From: Deefgea salmonis
GTDB taxonomy: Bacteria; Pseudomonadota; Gammaproteobacteria; Burkholderiales; Chitinibacteraceae
Length of the DNA: 64,000 nucleotides
Direction of reading: 5' to 3'
Assembly: GCF_020531905.1 (NCBI RefSeq)
Contig: NZ_JAJAWG010000001.1
Span: 310,001 to 374,000 of the forward strand
Under the pieces are notes generated by a model. It searched no databases. It saw only the letters and a program-made list of their open reading frames with translations, and had not been told where the DNA came from. Below are positions 52,260-60,945 of the stretch, piece after piece. The position numbers and the translations under genes were made by a program. How positions within the stretch are numbered: the first letter of the stretch is position 1; every line of letters starts with the position of its first letter.

Positions 52260-52538
52260 ATGGGTTCCAGTGTGTAAGCCAAACAAAGGCGGACTATTCT
52301 AGCGGGTGTCGCCGCTAAAATCCACCGCTCTGCATTTTATAGGCGGCATTCATCATGACTAAGCTGGGGTAACAAAGTTCTGCGCTGGGTCATAAAGTTC
52401 ACTGGAAGTTGCTGTTTTGGGGCTAAAAAAGAGCGTGTGTCGTGATTGCCGCGCATCGTCAACAAAGCCCTTTGGCATTCTGTGCAAAATACCAACTGTA
52501 TATTGCAGTATATTCCGGTGGCTTTTATGCCTCAAAGG

Positions 52539-53057
52539 CTACAGAACAATACCCATCGTGCTTAATTGTTGTCGTGCACAGGCGAGTCTTTGCTTGCCAT
52601 GACCAGTCACGATCCGAAACGGGGTGCTACCCGCGCTTAAGTGCTGTAAGTAAATGTCAAATAACGCGGCGCGATTTTCTGGGTTTTCCCGCAATGGATC
52701 GGGTTGCCACGGCAAATCGGGCGCGCACAGCAATATGCCGTGATAGCTCACACTCGATTCCAATTGCGCGATCTCTATCGGGCAGTGGCCAAATTTCACT
52801 TGCGCCCAAATCCGGCACACCAAAGGTGAAGTGTCGCAAATTAAATGCGCATACTCGGTAGCCATCGCGTTTTCTTGCTGGTATTGCGTTTGCGCGATGC
52901 TGATCACATCGTGGATGTCGTAATGTTGATGCGGGTGTATTGCGAAATATTCTCGAGCATATTCAGCGACATAGCCGCATTGAAAATAATCTGCCAAGGC
53001 TTTGCCGAGCGTCGATTTGCCACAAGATTCAGGGCCAACAATGGCAATGCGCATCAT
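52539..53057 (-). CDS. Nicotinamide riboside kinase-type ATPase (NadR C-terminal-like)
   Basis: P-loop kinase of about 172 residues resembling the ribosylnicotinamide kinase domain of NadR. The P-loop reads IAIVGPESCGKSTL, followed by VAEYAREYF and CDTSPLV. It has neither the N-terminal helix-turn-helix nor the NMN adenylyltransferase domain of full NadR. Its start overlaps the pnuC stop by four bases, so it is coupled to the nicotinamide riboside transporter. Together they would bring in nicotinamide riboside and trap it as NMN. Confidence 0.85.
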   Translation of the reverse strand: MMRIAIVGPESCGKSTLGKALADYFQCGYVAEYAREYFAIHPHQHYDIHDVISIAQTQYQQENAMATEYAHLICDTSPLVCRIWAQVKFGHCPIEIAQLESSVSYHGILLCAPDLPWQPDPLRENPENRAALFDIYLQHLSAGSTPFRIVTGHGKQRLACARQQLSTMGIVL

Positions 53058-53602
53058 GCTTTTTTGTGCCAATTAAGCCAGCCGGTGATGGCTAAAACGG
53101 TCAAGATAAGATACAGCACCGCCGTAAGATGCAAATCTTTATACCAATAAATGCCGGCTGAAATGATGTCGAGCACAATCCAATACAGCCAGTTTTCGAT
53201 TTTTTTACGGGCTTGCATCCACTGTGCAATTAATCCAAAAATAAAAATACTGGAATCCAAATAAGGCACGTCAGTGGGCAAAAATTGCACTTGAAATTGC
53301 GCCACCAGCAATAGCAGGGCAATACCAATGATATTGATGTAAAGCCATTCTTTGCCACTTAAACGCTCGACTTTAAAGTCATCATGATGGGTTTGGCTCC
53401 GCCAATGATAAAAACCATAGGCGGCAATACCGGCGTAGACCAATTGCAGTAAGCTTTCGCCATATAAATTGGCGTTTAAAAATAAATACACATACAGCAA
53501 ACTGGCGATCATTTGCAAAGGCCATGTTAAACGGTGCTGGCGTGTAGCTAAATAAATGGCCAATAAACTAATTACAAAGCCAATAATTTCAATCGTACTC
53601 AT
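53054..53602 (-). CDS. pnuC: Nicotinamide riboside transporter PnuC
   Basis: Seven-helix facilitator of 182 residues that imports nicotinamide riboside or related B-vitamin precursors. Recognisable parts are the opening hydrophobic MSTIEIIGFVISLLAIYLATRQ, WPLQMIASLLYVYLFL, QLVYAGIAAYGFYHW and WYIVLDIISAG-like IVLDIISAGIYWYK. The four-base overlap with a downstream NadR-like kinase supports nicotinamide riboside as the substrate rather than thiamine or riboflavin. Confidence 0.92.
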   Translation of the reverse strand: MSTIEIIGFVISLLAIYLATRQHRLTWPLQMIASLLYVYLFLNANLYGESLLQLVYAGIAAYGFYHWRSQTHHDDFKVERLSGKEWLYINIIGIALLLLVAQFQVQFLPTDVPYLDSSIFIFGLIAQWMQARKKIENWLYWIVLDIISAGIYWYKDLHLTAVLYLILTVLAITGWLNWHKKA

Positions 53603-53783
53603 TCAATTTACCGGTTAATGCATTGCGTCGTGAATGCGTGGTGCAGGAAGTGGCGCGGCCAGGATTTAAAACATTGTTTTGCTCATTACAGTGCGAAATA
53701 CTGAAAATCAACAGACGAGCACCCGAGCGCAGCGTTTTTTAGGCCGCAGACTATATTGAATAGAGAAAAAAAGGAAGCCAGAA

Positions 53784-56072
53784 ATGAAAAGCTTTGCCAG
53801 TGGCCGCTTTATCGTTGAAAAAAAATTAGGGCAGGGCCAGCACGGCTTAGTTTATTTGGTCAACGATACCCAGCAGCAGCGACGTGTTGCACTGAAGGTG
53901 CTGCATAGTCACGCAATTGATCAGCTGCAAGCGGCCCAAGTCTTATGTCAATTCAAGCACCCCAATCGAGTAAATCTGTACGAAATCGTGGAAGACCAAG
54001 GCCATCCTTGTGCTGTTTTTGAATATGTAGAAGGCCAGACGATGGTTGCGTATGTGCAATCGACGGGTCCTGTCGCGCCCGTTGTTGCTGTGCAATGGCT
54101 GTCACAGCTGCTAGGTGGTGTGATTGCCGCGGCACAGCAGGGCGTAAATGCCGCCGCCAGTGCGTTACATAACGTATTTTTAACCACCAATGGCCAAGTG
54201 AAGTTAATGGATTTTGCCATTAGTCCCGGTGTTTTTTATGCTGAGGCGGCTTTGCGCGCTGAAATGACAGCTCGCCGTGCTGAGGGGCCAACAACGCTGG
54301 TTTTTGCTTATGGCCTGATGTTGTATCAAATGTTATGTGCTCAAGGCTTAAGCCAAGACGCAATGCCTGAGTTAGTGGCGAGCATTGATCGCGGTGTGGT
54401 GCCGTCAACGTACAATGCTGCGATTGATCCGCAATTAGATCATTTATTGATGATGGCGCTATGCGAGGGTGAAACGCCGGCGTTTGCCGATGTAGCGGCC
54501 TTGCACGCGGCACTCACCGCATGGCTACTCAGTAGCGAGCATCAGCCTGCCGCACAGCGCAATAGCACCTTGGACTTTTTGCTACGACGCATGCGGCATA
54601 CCGCCGACTTTCCATCACTATCGCAAACCATTAGTGCCATTAATAAGCTCAACGATGTTGAAGGTGAGCGATTGCAAAATCTGTCCAGTGTGATTTTGCA
54701 GGATTTTTCTTTAACCAATAAATTACTCAAGATGGTCAATTCTGCCAATTATGCTCAATTTGGTGGCTCAATTAGTACGATTTCTCGAGCGATTGTGATT
54801 TTAGGCTTTGATACAGTACGTCACTTGGCGATTACTTTATTGTTGTTTGAGCACATGCAAAACAAAGGGCAGGCCGAACGTTTGCGTGAGGCGGTATTGC
54901 AAAGCTTTTTTGGTGGTATTTTAGCACGCGAACTGGGCTTAAAAAGTGCGTGGCGAGATGTTGAGGAGTTGCTGATTTGTGGCGTGTTTCAGCATTTAGG
55001 CCGATTACTCACCTTGTATTATTTTCATGAAGAAAGTTTGGAAATCAATAAGCGCGAAGCGCAGTATCAAGAAAGTGAGTCCGTGGCGGCAGAAGCGGTA
55101 CTGGGGATTACATTTCAAGAACTGGCCGCGGCAGTGATGCAGTTTTGGCATTTCCCCGAGCGGATCACGCAAAGCCTGCATCCATTGCCCAATGCGCGGT
55201 ATGCGCCGCAAACGCAAGCGGAGCGTTTGCGAGTATTTGCTAATCTATCGGTCGATTTATTGCCCTTAGTGGGCTTGACGGGGAAGGCGTCAACGACGTA
55301 TTTACGGCAAATCATTCAGCGCTATGCGGGAGCCGTAGCATGGAAAGACAGCGCTTATCATGAGGTGTTGCGCTCGGCCGCTCAGCAATACTTGTCTTAT
55401 TTGTCGATTCTGGGGGTCGATATCCAAGGTAGTGTATTTGCCCGCAGCATTAAGAAACTTGTGGCTCACAGCGATATACCTGCAGAAGACGCAGAAATAG
55501 AGGGGATGCAAGCGGCAGCGAATCGCCTGCAAGCGACAGCACCGGCGCTGAGTATGGCCGCAAACTTGGCCGCAGGAGTGCAAGATATCACCAATACTTT
55601 GGTGGGCGAATTTAAATTAAACGATGTGCTGCGCATGATATTAGAAACCATGTACCGCAGCGTGGGCTTTGAGCGTGTTTTGTTTTGTACCCGAGACAGC
55701 AAGTTAGCTGCGATGGTAGCGCGATTTGGTTTTGGCGCTGATATTGATCAGATTTTGCCGCAATTTCAATTTAAATTAGAGCCAGCCATCGATCTCTTTC
55801 AGTGGGTTTTGGCGCAGCAAGCGGATGTGTTAGTCGAAGACATTAATGCAAAAAACATTGCTGAACGCATTCCGCCTTGGTATCGGGCGCTATTACCCGC
55901 TCAAACTTTGATTGTATTTCCTTTGGTGCTAGATAAAAAAACCATTGGTTTATTTTACGGTGATCAGCGTGAGGCGCAATCGTTGGTGATTACGCCTGAG
56001 CAATTAAATTTGTTAAAAACGCTGCGCAATCAAGCGGTGTTGGCTATCAAACAAAAGCAACTCAGTGGCTAA
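53784..56072 (+). CDS. Pseudokinase-HDOD-GAF signalling protein
   Basis: A 762-residue multidomain protein. Residues 10-250 form a Ser/Thr-kinase-like domain with an intact Gly-loop (LGQGQHGLVY) and Lys (VALKVL). The catalytic HRD is replaced by AAA (GVNAAASALHNVFL), the DFG reads DFA, and the C-helix Glu is missing, so it is probably a pseudokinase. Residues 265-460 are an HDOD domain (FPSLSQTISAINKLND, VNSANYAQFGGSISTIS, ILGFDTVRHLAI). Residues 590-755 are a GAF-type sensor (FERVLFCTRDSK, VFPLVLDKKTIGLFYGD). AAGGAAG precedes the ATG. No regulator or target is evident, and the gene stands alone. Confidence 0.85.
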   Translation: MKSFASGRFIVEKKLGQGQHGLVYLVNDTQQQRRVALKVLHSHAIDQLQAAQVLCQFKHPNRVNLYEIVEDQGHPCAVFEYVEGQTMVAYVQSTGPVAPVVAVQWLSQLLGGVIAAAQQGVNAAASALHNVFLTTNGQVKLMDFAISPGVFYAEAALRAEMTARRAEGPTTLVFAYGLMLYQMLCAQGLSQDAMPELVASIDRGVVPSTYNAAIDPQLDHLLMMALCEGETPAFADVAALHAALTAWLLSSEHQPAAQRNSTLDFLLRRMRHTADFPSLSQTISAINKLNDVEGERLQNLSSVILQDFSLTNKLLKMVNSANYAQFGGSISTISRAIVILGFDTVRHLAITLLLFEHMQNKGQAERLREAVLQSFFGGILARELGLKSAWRDVEELLICGVFQHLGRLLTLYYFHEESLEINKREAQYQESESVAAEAVLGITFQELAAAVMQFWHFPERITQSLHPLPNARYAPQTQAERLRVFANLSVDLLPLVGLTGKASTTYLRQIIQRYAGAVAWKDSAYHEVLRSAAQQYLSYLSILGVDIQGSVFARSIKKLVAHSDIPAEDAEIEGMQAAANRLQATAPALSMAANLAAGVQDITNTLVGEFKLNDVLRMILETMYRSVGFERVLFCTRDSKLAAMVARFGFGADIDQILPQFQFKLEPAIDLFQWVLAQQADVLVEDINAKNIAERIPPWYRALLPAQTLIVFPLVLDKKTIGLFYGDQREAQSLVITPEQLNLLKTLRNQAVLAIKQKQLSG

Positions 56073-56075
56073 TGC

Positions 56076-56144
56076 TGCACTGCACAAATAAAACTTGACA
56101 TTCAGTGGCTGCCAGCTAAAAATGTCAATTGATGCAGTGCACAA
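56076..56144 (+). promoter_or_regulatory. Phasin promoter with flanking TGCA-rich direct repeats
   Basis: TTGACA (56095-56100) and TAAAAA (56117-56122) form a 16-bp-spaced promoter. TGCACTGCACAA (56076-56087) and TGCAGTGCACAA (56133-56144) flank it, and TTGACATT/AATGTCAA form an inverted repeat around the core. PhaR repressors are known to bind TGC-rich sites (CTGC-N3-GCAG type) at phasin promoters, so these may be PhaR sites. Confidence 0.5.
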
Positions 56145-56166
56145 TTTAACCATCTGGAGAATCTAC

Positions 56167-56703
56167 ATGTTTAATGCTCAACAACAGTTTGCTGACCTTG
56201 GCCAAGCTCAACTAGAAAAATCTTTACGTTTAACTAATATCGCTTTAAGTGGCGCTGAGCGTTTGTTTCAATTGCAAATGGGTATTGCACGTGATTTGTT
56301 GACTGAAAACGCAAATACGGCAAAAGCTTTGTCGGGTGTTAAATCAATTCAAGAATTGGTTGAACTACAAAAAGGCTTGGCGCAACCGAATGTTGAGAAA
56401 AGCATCGCTGTTGCGCGTACCGTGTATGAAGCTGCGAGCAGCACGCAAGCTGAATTGAATAAATTGGTTGAAGAGCAAGTGCTTGAATTCAATAAAAACC
56501 TCGTAACAAGCTTGGACAAAGCTGTGGCACAAACGCCTGCAGCAAGTCCAGCCGTTGCTGCAATGAAAAAAGCAGTTGAAAGCGCAACTAGCGCTTACGA
56601 TGCCATCAATAAAACCAGCCAACGCATTGTGACTAACCTTACTGATGCCACGGTTGCTGCTGTAGAAACCAGCGCTAAAACAGTGGCTCACGCTGCGAAG
56701 TAA
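56167..56703 (+). CDS. phaP: Phasin (PHA granule-associated protein)
   Basis: A 178-residue amphipathic helical protein that coats polyhydroxyalkanoate granules. The ATG at 56167 gives MFNAQQQFADLGQAQLE with GGAGA 7-8 bp upstream; the frame is open from 56095. The phasin pattern is visible: SALRLTNIALSGAERLFQLQ, VEKSIAVARTVYEAASS, an AP-rich linker, and a helical tail with Ala and Thr. PhaB is encoded at 18.6-19.3 kb, so the pathway is partly in the window. It is followed by a strong terminator. Confidence 0.93.
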   Translation: MFNAQQQFADLGQAQLEKSLRLTNIALSGAERLFQLQMGIARDLLTENANTAKALSGVKSIQELVELQKGLAQPNVEKSIAVARTVYEAASSTQAELNKLVEEQVLEFNKNLVTSLDKAVAQTPAASPAVAAMKKAVESATSAYDAINKTSQRIVTNLTDATVAAVETSAKTVAHAAK

Positions 56704-56720
56704 TCTTGTTTTAGGCATAA

Positions 56721-56748
56721 AAAAAATCGACCTTCGGGTCGATTTTTT
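56721..56748 (+). terminator. Intrinsic terminator of the phasin gene
   Basis: AAAAAATCGACC and GGTCGATTTTTT pair around a UUCG tetraloop. It is followed by the minus-strand bamC end. Confidence 0.85.
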
Positions 56749-56819
56749 TATGCTGATTGCTTCGGCGATGTATTGGCAACATGAGCGCAATGGCCCGTAT
56801 TGCCAATATACCGAACTCT

Positions 56820-57968
56820 TTATTTCAATTGCTGCAATAAATCTTGCAAGATTTGTTTGCTATTGGCATCGCTCTCGCCGCCATTGAGGGGCTTGGCGAT
56901 GATGCGCGTGCGATCAAGCTCTTGTTTAAGTTGAACTTGATATTGCTGCATCGGCGTTTCTTTTGGATTTTCTTTGCTGCGCCAAAATGCCAAGCTACCT
57001 AAATAATCGCTTCCTTTTTCTTTCGAAATATTCGCAGCAGCACGTTGCACAATAAATGTACCGTCGTTGCGATTACGATCTTCAACGGTGTAACCAATTC
57101 GATCAAAGGCCAAACCCACACGGCGCCATGCTCGATCATAAGTGTCTTTAAGTTCGAGCTGATTGCCAGCAGGGTTGAGTGTTGCTCGTGATGGAAGCGT
57201 GGTCGCCGTTTGCATCGCCGTTACCGCTTGCTCTTTGCTCATGCCAAATTGCTGTAGCATCAACTTCAGCATTTCAGTATCAAGTTCAGGGTCTGAAGGT
57301 CTTGGCGTCCAGATGGTTTTGCCACCGCCGCCTGCGGCAGAGACTTTGGCCTCTTCTGAACCATCAGCAAACACTTCACGCATGCCACGGTGTGTCACGT
57401 AGATTTCAACCGTGCCCGGCTCAATGCCGCGCTCGATGCGGGTACGATAGCGATCAAGCTCGCCGGTCGAGATAAAGCTATCTGCAACTTTACGTAACAA
57501 GTTAGTCACAAAGTCGCCCGGTAAGGCCGCACGATTTTCTAGCCAATCGGTCTCCATAACGCCAGTTTGCTCATTGTCTTGCGTGAGCAAAAAGCCATGG
57601 CTAAGCCAAAACTCACGTAATTCCGGCCAAACTTTCGCGGGATCACCTTTGACGACTAACCAGCGTGCGCCATTGGCTTGCATGATTTTGGCGTTTTCAT
57701 AGATCGGCAGAACACTAGCCGTATCGCTACTGGTTTTGTGGCTTTGCGCTTCATTGGCCAGTACTGCGCTCTTTGGCACGACATAGTTGTTATTCACATT
57801 CACCGCGGTTAAATCCGGCGGTACTTCGAGTGAGTTTTTGGCTAAATTGTCGCTGCCACCACGATAATCAACTTTGCTTTGCATCAGCAGTTGATCTGTA
57901 GAGCAGCCCATTAGGCTCCCAATCATGAATGCGCTTGATAGATATAGAGCTAATTTCTTTTGCTGCAT
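56820..57968 (-). CDS. bamC: Outer-membrane protein assembly factor BamC (lipoprotein)
   Basis: Lipoprotein of the BAM complex that folds outer-membrane beta-barrel proteins. The ATG at 57968 gives MQQKKLALYLSSAFMIGSLMGC with the lipobox SLMGC. Two NlpB helix-grip domains follow (residues 95-210: RWLVVKGDPAKVWPELREFW; residues 265-380: AWRRVGLAFDRIGYTVEDRN, ending LDRTRIIAK). At 382 residues it is full length. It lies 31 bp after dapA, a conserved pairing. Confidence 0.92.
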   Translation of the reverse strand: MQQKKLALYLSSAFMIGSLMGCSTDQLLMQSKVDYRGGSDNLAKNSLEVPPDLTAVNVNNNYVVPKSAVLANEAQSHKTSSDTASVLPIYENAKIMQANGARWLVVKGDPAKVWPELREFWLSHGFLLTQDNEQTGVMETDWLENRAALPGDFVTNLLRKVADSFISTGELDRYRTRIERGIEPGTVEIYVTHRGMREVFADGSEEAKVSAAGGGGKTIWTPRPSDPELDTEMLKLMLQQFGMSKEQAVTAMQTATTLPSRATLNPAGNQLELKDTYDRAWRRVGLAFDRIGYTVEDRNRNDGTFIVQRAAANISKEKGSDYLGSLAFWRSKENPKETPMQQYQVQLKQELDRTRIIAKPLNGGESDANSKQILQDLLQQLK

Positions 57969-57999
57969 GTTTGTATCCGTAAATGTGGACGACACAAAG

Positions 58000-58875
58000 T
58001 TATAAAGCACCCGCCTGAACCAGCGCTTGGCGCACTATACTCTGAGCGCTCTCTGTAAGGCGAGTTAATGGCAAACGAATCCCTTCTGGCACTCGCCCCA
58101 TTGTTTCCAGCGCCCATTTGACTGGGATTGGATTGGCTTCGACAAATAAATGTTTATGCAGGCCTTGCAGGCGATCATTGATGTCTTTGGCAGTTTTAAT
58201 ATCGCCGACTAATGCCGCCGCGCACAGCTCATGCATCGCTTTAGGGGCCACATTGGCAGTCACTGAAATGGTGCCGTGTCCGCCGAGCAAAATAAACGGC
58301 AAGGTTGATGCATCGTCGCCACTATAAAAAGCAAAATCTTTGGGGGCGCGCAGCATTAAATCGGCGGCGCGTTCCATATTGCCGGTCGCATCTTTAATGC
58401 CGACGATATTGGGTAACAGAGCCAATTGCAATGCCGTATCGTTCGATAAGTCACACACGGTGCGCCCTGGCACGTTATACAGCAAGGTTGGCAAGGCGGT
58501 ATTTTCTGCGATGGCTTTGAAGTGCAAATACAATCCATGCTGCGATGGCTTGTTGTAATAGGGGACGACACTTAAGCCGTAATTAGCACCCACTGACAAA
58601 GCGCGTTGCGAGAGGTGAATGGCTTCGCGGGTTGAATTCGCTCCGGTGCCGGCAATGACTGGGACCCGACCCGCCGCTTGCTCGACGACCACTTTAACAA
58701 TCTCAATATGTTCATCCACTGAGACCGTGGGTGACTCTCCTGTTGTGCCAACGGCAACCAAACCGTCAGTGCCTTGTTCAATATGCCAATCGACCAGCTT
58801 TCTAAGCGCTGAAAAATTGATTTGACCATCCGCATCCATCGGAGTGACTAATGCAACTAGGCTTCCTGTGAGCAT
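58000..58875 (-). CDS. dapA: 4-hydroxy-tetrahydrodipicolinate synthase
   Basis: First committed enzyme of lysine and meso-diaminopimelate synthesis, condensing pyruvate with aspartate semialdehyde through a Schiff-base lysine. The signature [18 protein letters not shown] and the pyruvate-binding Tyr region ([11 protein letters not shown]) are present. The catalytic Lys is in [12 protein letters not shown]. At 291 residues (ATG at 58875) it is normal. The ribosome site is weak. The order dapA-bamC is standard. Confidence 0.96.
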   Translation of the reverse strand: MLTGSLVALVTPMDADGQINFSALRKLVDWHIEQGTDGLVAVGTTGESPTVSVDEHIEIVKVVVEQAAGRVPVIAGTGANSTREAIHLSQRALSVGANYGLSVVPYYNKPSQHGLYLHFKAIAENTALPTLLYNVPGRTVCDLSNDTALQLALLPNIVGIKDATGNMERAADLMLRAPKDFAFYSGDDASTLPFILLGGHGTISVTANVAPKAMHELCAAALVGDIKTAKDINDRLQGLHKHLFVEANPIPVKWALETMGRVPEGIRLPLTRLTESAQSIVRQALVQAGAL

Positions 58876-59407
58876 GAGCAAATTTTACCAGTGAGCAAAA
58901 GGGGATCATTCTAACCGAAGCAATTCACTCACGAAACCGACTTATTCCATTCAAGGCATGAAATGTTGGTGTTTTTGATGCGGATGGAATTTTATTTGCC
59001 TTAACTTACCTCTTTATATGTAAATATTTGTAACAAATGTTAAAGAAGTTGCAAATGCCATTGAGCTTGTTGAGCAAACTCAACAATATGGCAAAACTTG
59101 TAGCAGAGAATGAGTTTGGGTTTTGGTTGTTATGGAAAAAGTATCGACAAAGATCGAAACCATTCATGCGATTATGCCGAATCAATGGCAGGGTAAGTCG
59201 TCTAATGTCCTTCGTATTGACACAAAACGAATTTAGTTTGCGATTGAAATTGACTCGGTGCAGTGTATTTTTTAGTCAATTTTTTGATTGGTAAATACAT
59301 CGGCGTATGAATAAGTTCAACTTGTTTCTTCTACGAGCGAATAACACTGCATGCAGTTTATGGTGCAGATCACCATTTTGGTGAACATGTATAAAAGGGG
59401 ATGCGTC
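58876..59407 (+). other. 532-bp upstream region of the PTS genes
   Basis: No convincing gene; a short open frame at 59037-59294 has no ribosome site or recognisable sequence. The region holds several possible control sites: a hairpin TTGTTGAG-caaa-CTCAACAA (59067-59086), a TTCGT...ACGAA inverted repeat (59211-59231), a possible promoter TTGATT-16-TATGAA (59284-59311), the perfect palindrome ACTGCATGCAGT (59346-59357), and TCACCA-ttt-TGGTGA (59370-59384). Confidence 0.5.
59284..59384 (+). promoter_or_regulatory. Candidate nagE promoter and operators
   Basis: TTGATT (59284-59289) and TATGAA (59306-59311) are 16 bp apart. The palindrome ACTGCATGCAGT (59346-59357) and the 6-3-6 inverted repeat TCACCA-TGGTGA (59370-59384) lie between it and the ribosome site AAAGGGG. 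The binding factor is unknown. Confidence 0.4.
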
Positions 59408-60910
59408 GTGAATATTTTAGGTTATTTACAAAAAATCGGCCGTGCGCTGATGGTGCCGGTGGCTACTTTGCCAGCCGCCGCAATTATGATGGGTATCGGC
59501 TACTGGCTTGATCCAAACGGCTGGGGCGCGGATAGCGCCACTGCAGCCTTTTTGATCAAGGCCGGTGCTGCGATTATCGACAATATGTCGATCTTGTTCG
59601 CAGTCGGTGTTGCATACGGGATGTCAAAAGATAAAGACGGTGCTGCGGCACTGGCCGGTTTGGTCGGTTACTACGTTTTGACAACCCTGTTGTCGCCAGG
59701 CGCGGTATCGCAAATCGAAGGCATTGCACTCAAAGACGTGCCTGCCGCTTTTGGTAAAATCAATAACCAATTTATCGGTATCTTAACGGGTGTGATCGCG
59801 GCTGAAATTTACAACCGCTTTAGCCAAGTTGAGTTGCACAAAGCATTGGCCTTCTTCAGTGGCCGTCGCTGCGTGCCAATCATCACTTCGTTTGTGATGA
59901 TTGTTGTTGCCTTTATCTTGATGGCGATTTGGCCAGTGATTTACAACGGCTTGGTTAACTTCGGTATGAGCATTAAAGATATGGGCCCAACAGGTGCTGG
60001 TATCTATGCCTTCTTTAACCGTTTATTGATTCCAGTTGGCTTGCATCACGCCCTGAACTCAGTGTTTTGGTTTGACGTTGCCGGCATTAACGATATCCCT
60101 AACTTCTTGGGCGGTGCTAAATCTATCGCTGAAGGCAAAGCGGTTATCGGTGTGACGGGTATCTACCAAGCGGGTTTCTTCCCAATCATGATGTTTGGCT
60201 TGCCAGGCGCGGCATTGGCGATTTACCACACTGCCAAACCTGAAAACAAAGCTCGCGTTGCATCAATCATGATCGCCGCTGGTTTTGCTTCATTCTTTAC
60301 TGGTGTAACTGAACCGCTTGAATTCTCATTCATGTTCGTAGCACCTGTATTGTATGTATTGCACGCGTTCTTGACGGGTGTATCGGTTTACATCGCCGCA
60401 AGCATGCAATGGATTGCCGGTTTTGGCTTTAGTGCCGGTTTGGTAGATATGGTCTTGTCTTCGCGCAATCCATTGGCCAAAGACTGGTACATGTTGCTAG
60501 GTCAAGGTGCAGTCTTCTTTGCAGTGTATTACTTCGCTTTCCGCGCAGCGATCACGGCCATGAATTTGAAAACACCAGGTCGTGAAGACGACATTATCGA
60601 AGAAATCGCAACCCCAGAATCTGCTGCGGCCTCTGCTGCTGTTGCTTCGGGTAGCACGGCCGAATTGGCCATGGCGTATGTGACTGTGGTTGGCGGCGCA
60701 AGCAATGTAACTAACGTAGATGCCTGCATCACGCGCTTGCGTTTGTCAGTGGTTGACGCTGATTTGGTCAATGAAGCGGCTGCAAAGAAATTAGGCGCCA
60801 GTGGCGTGATTAAATTGAACAAACAAAGTGTGCAAATCATTGTTGGCCCTAAAGCTGAATTGATTGCCGATGCTTTGCGGATTCAGTTGGCGTCATCAAC
60901 AAAAAAGTAA
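59408..60910 (+). CDS. nagE: PTS N-acetylglucosamine-type EIICB
   Basis: Membrane permease and phosphocarrier of the glucose-family PTS that imports GlcNAc or glucose and phosphorylates it. The GTG at 59408 has AAAAGGGG upstream and gives VNILGYLQKIGRALMVPVATLPAAA, the family start. The EIIC domain (about residues 1-390) has the HHALNSVFWFDVAG and GVTEPLEFSFMFVAP motifs, the latter with the sugar-site Glu. EIIB follows with its phosphorylation Cys at residue 440 (NVDACITRLRLSV). E. coli NagE also carries EIIA; here EIIA is a separate gene that begins at the stop codon, with a slippery A AAA AAG just before it. Confidence 0.92.
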   Translation: MNILGYLQKIGRALMVPVATLPAAAIMMGIGYWLDPNGWGADSATAAFLIKAGAAIIDNMSILFAVGVAYGMSKDKDGAAALAGLVGYYVLTTLLSPGAVSQIEGIALKDVPAAFGKINNQFIGILTGVIAAEIYNRFSQVELHKALAFFSGRRCVPIITSFVMIVVAFILMAIWPVIYNGLVNFGMSIKDMGPTGAGIYAFFNRLLIPVGLHHALNSVFWFDVAGINDIPNFLGGAKSIAEGKAVIGVTGIYQAGFFPIMMFGLPGAALAIYHTAKPENKARVASIMIAAGFASFFTGVTEPLEFSFMFVAPVLYVLHAFLTGVSVYIAASMQWIAGFGFSAGLVDMVLSSRNPLAKDWYMLLGQGAVFFAVYYFAFRAAITAMNLKTPGREDDIIEEIATPESAAASAAVASGSTAELAMAYVTVVGGASNVTNVDACITRLRLSVVDADLVNEAAAKKLGASGVIKLNKQSVQIIVGPKAELIADALRIQLASSTKK

Positions 60911-60945
60911 TGGAAGTTGCGCCTGCTGCTGCACCTGCAGCGGCG
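60900..60945 (+). promoter_or_regulatory. Candidate -1 ribosomal frameshift signal at the EIICB/EIIA junction
   Basis: The heptamer A AAA AAG (60901-60907) lies in the reading frame ACA AAA AAG TAA, the correct phase for -1 slippage. After slipping, the next codons are GTA and the ATG of EIIA, so the frame continues into EIIA. A GC-rich stem with one bulge (GCCTGCTG/CAGCGGC, 60921-60944) starts about 13 nt downstream, somewhat farther than usual for a stimulator. Not tested. Confidence 0.5.

Noticed and set aside
56771-56808. TATTGGCAA/TTGCCAATA inverted repeat as a third copy of the dispersed palindrome
   Set aside because: The arms differ (TTGGCAA rather than TTGCCCGC) and the spacer is 20 nt rather than 13, so it is not the same element.
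59037-59294. 85-residue open frame upstream of nagE
   Set aside because: No ribosome site, no recognisable sequence, and it lies across a region of palindromes typical of a control region.
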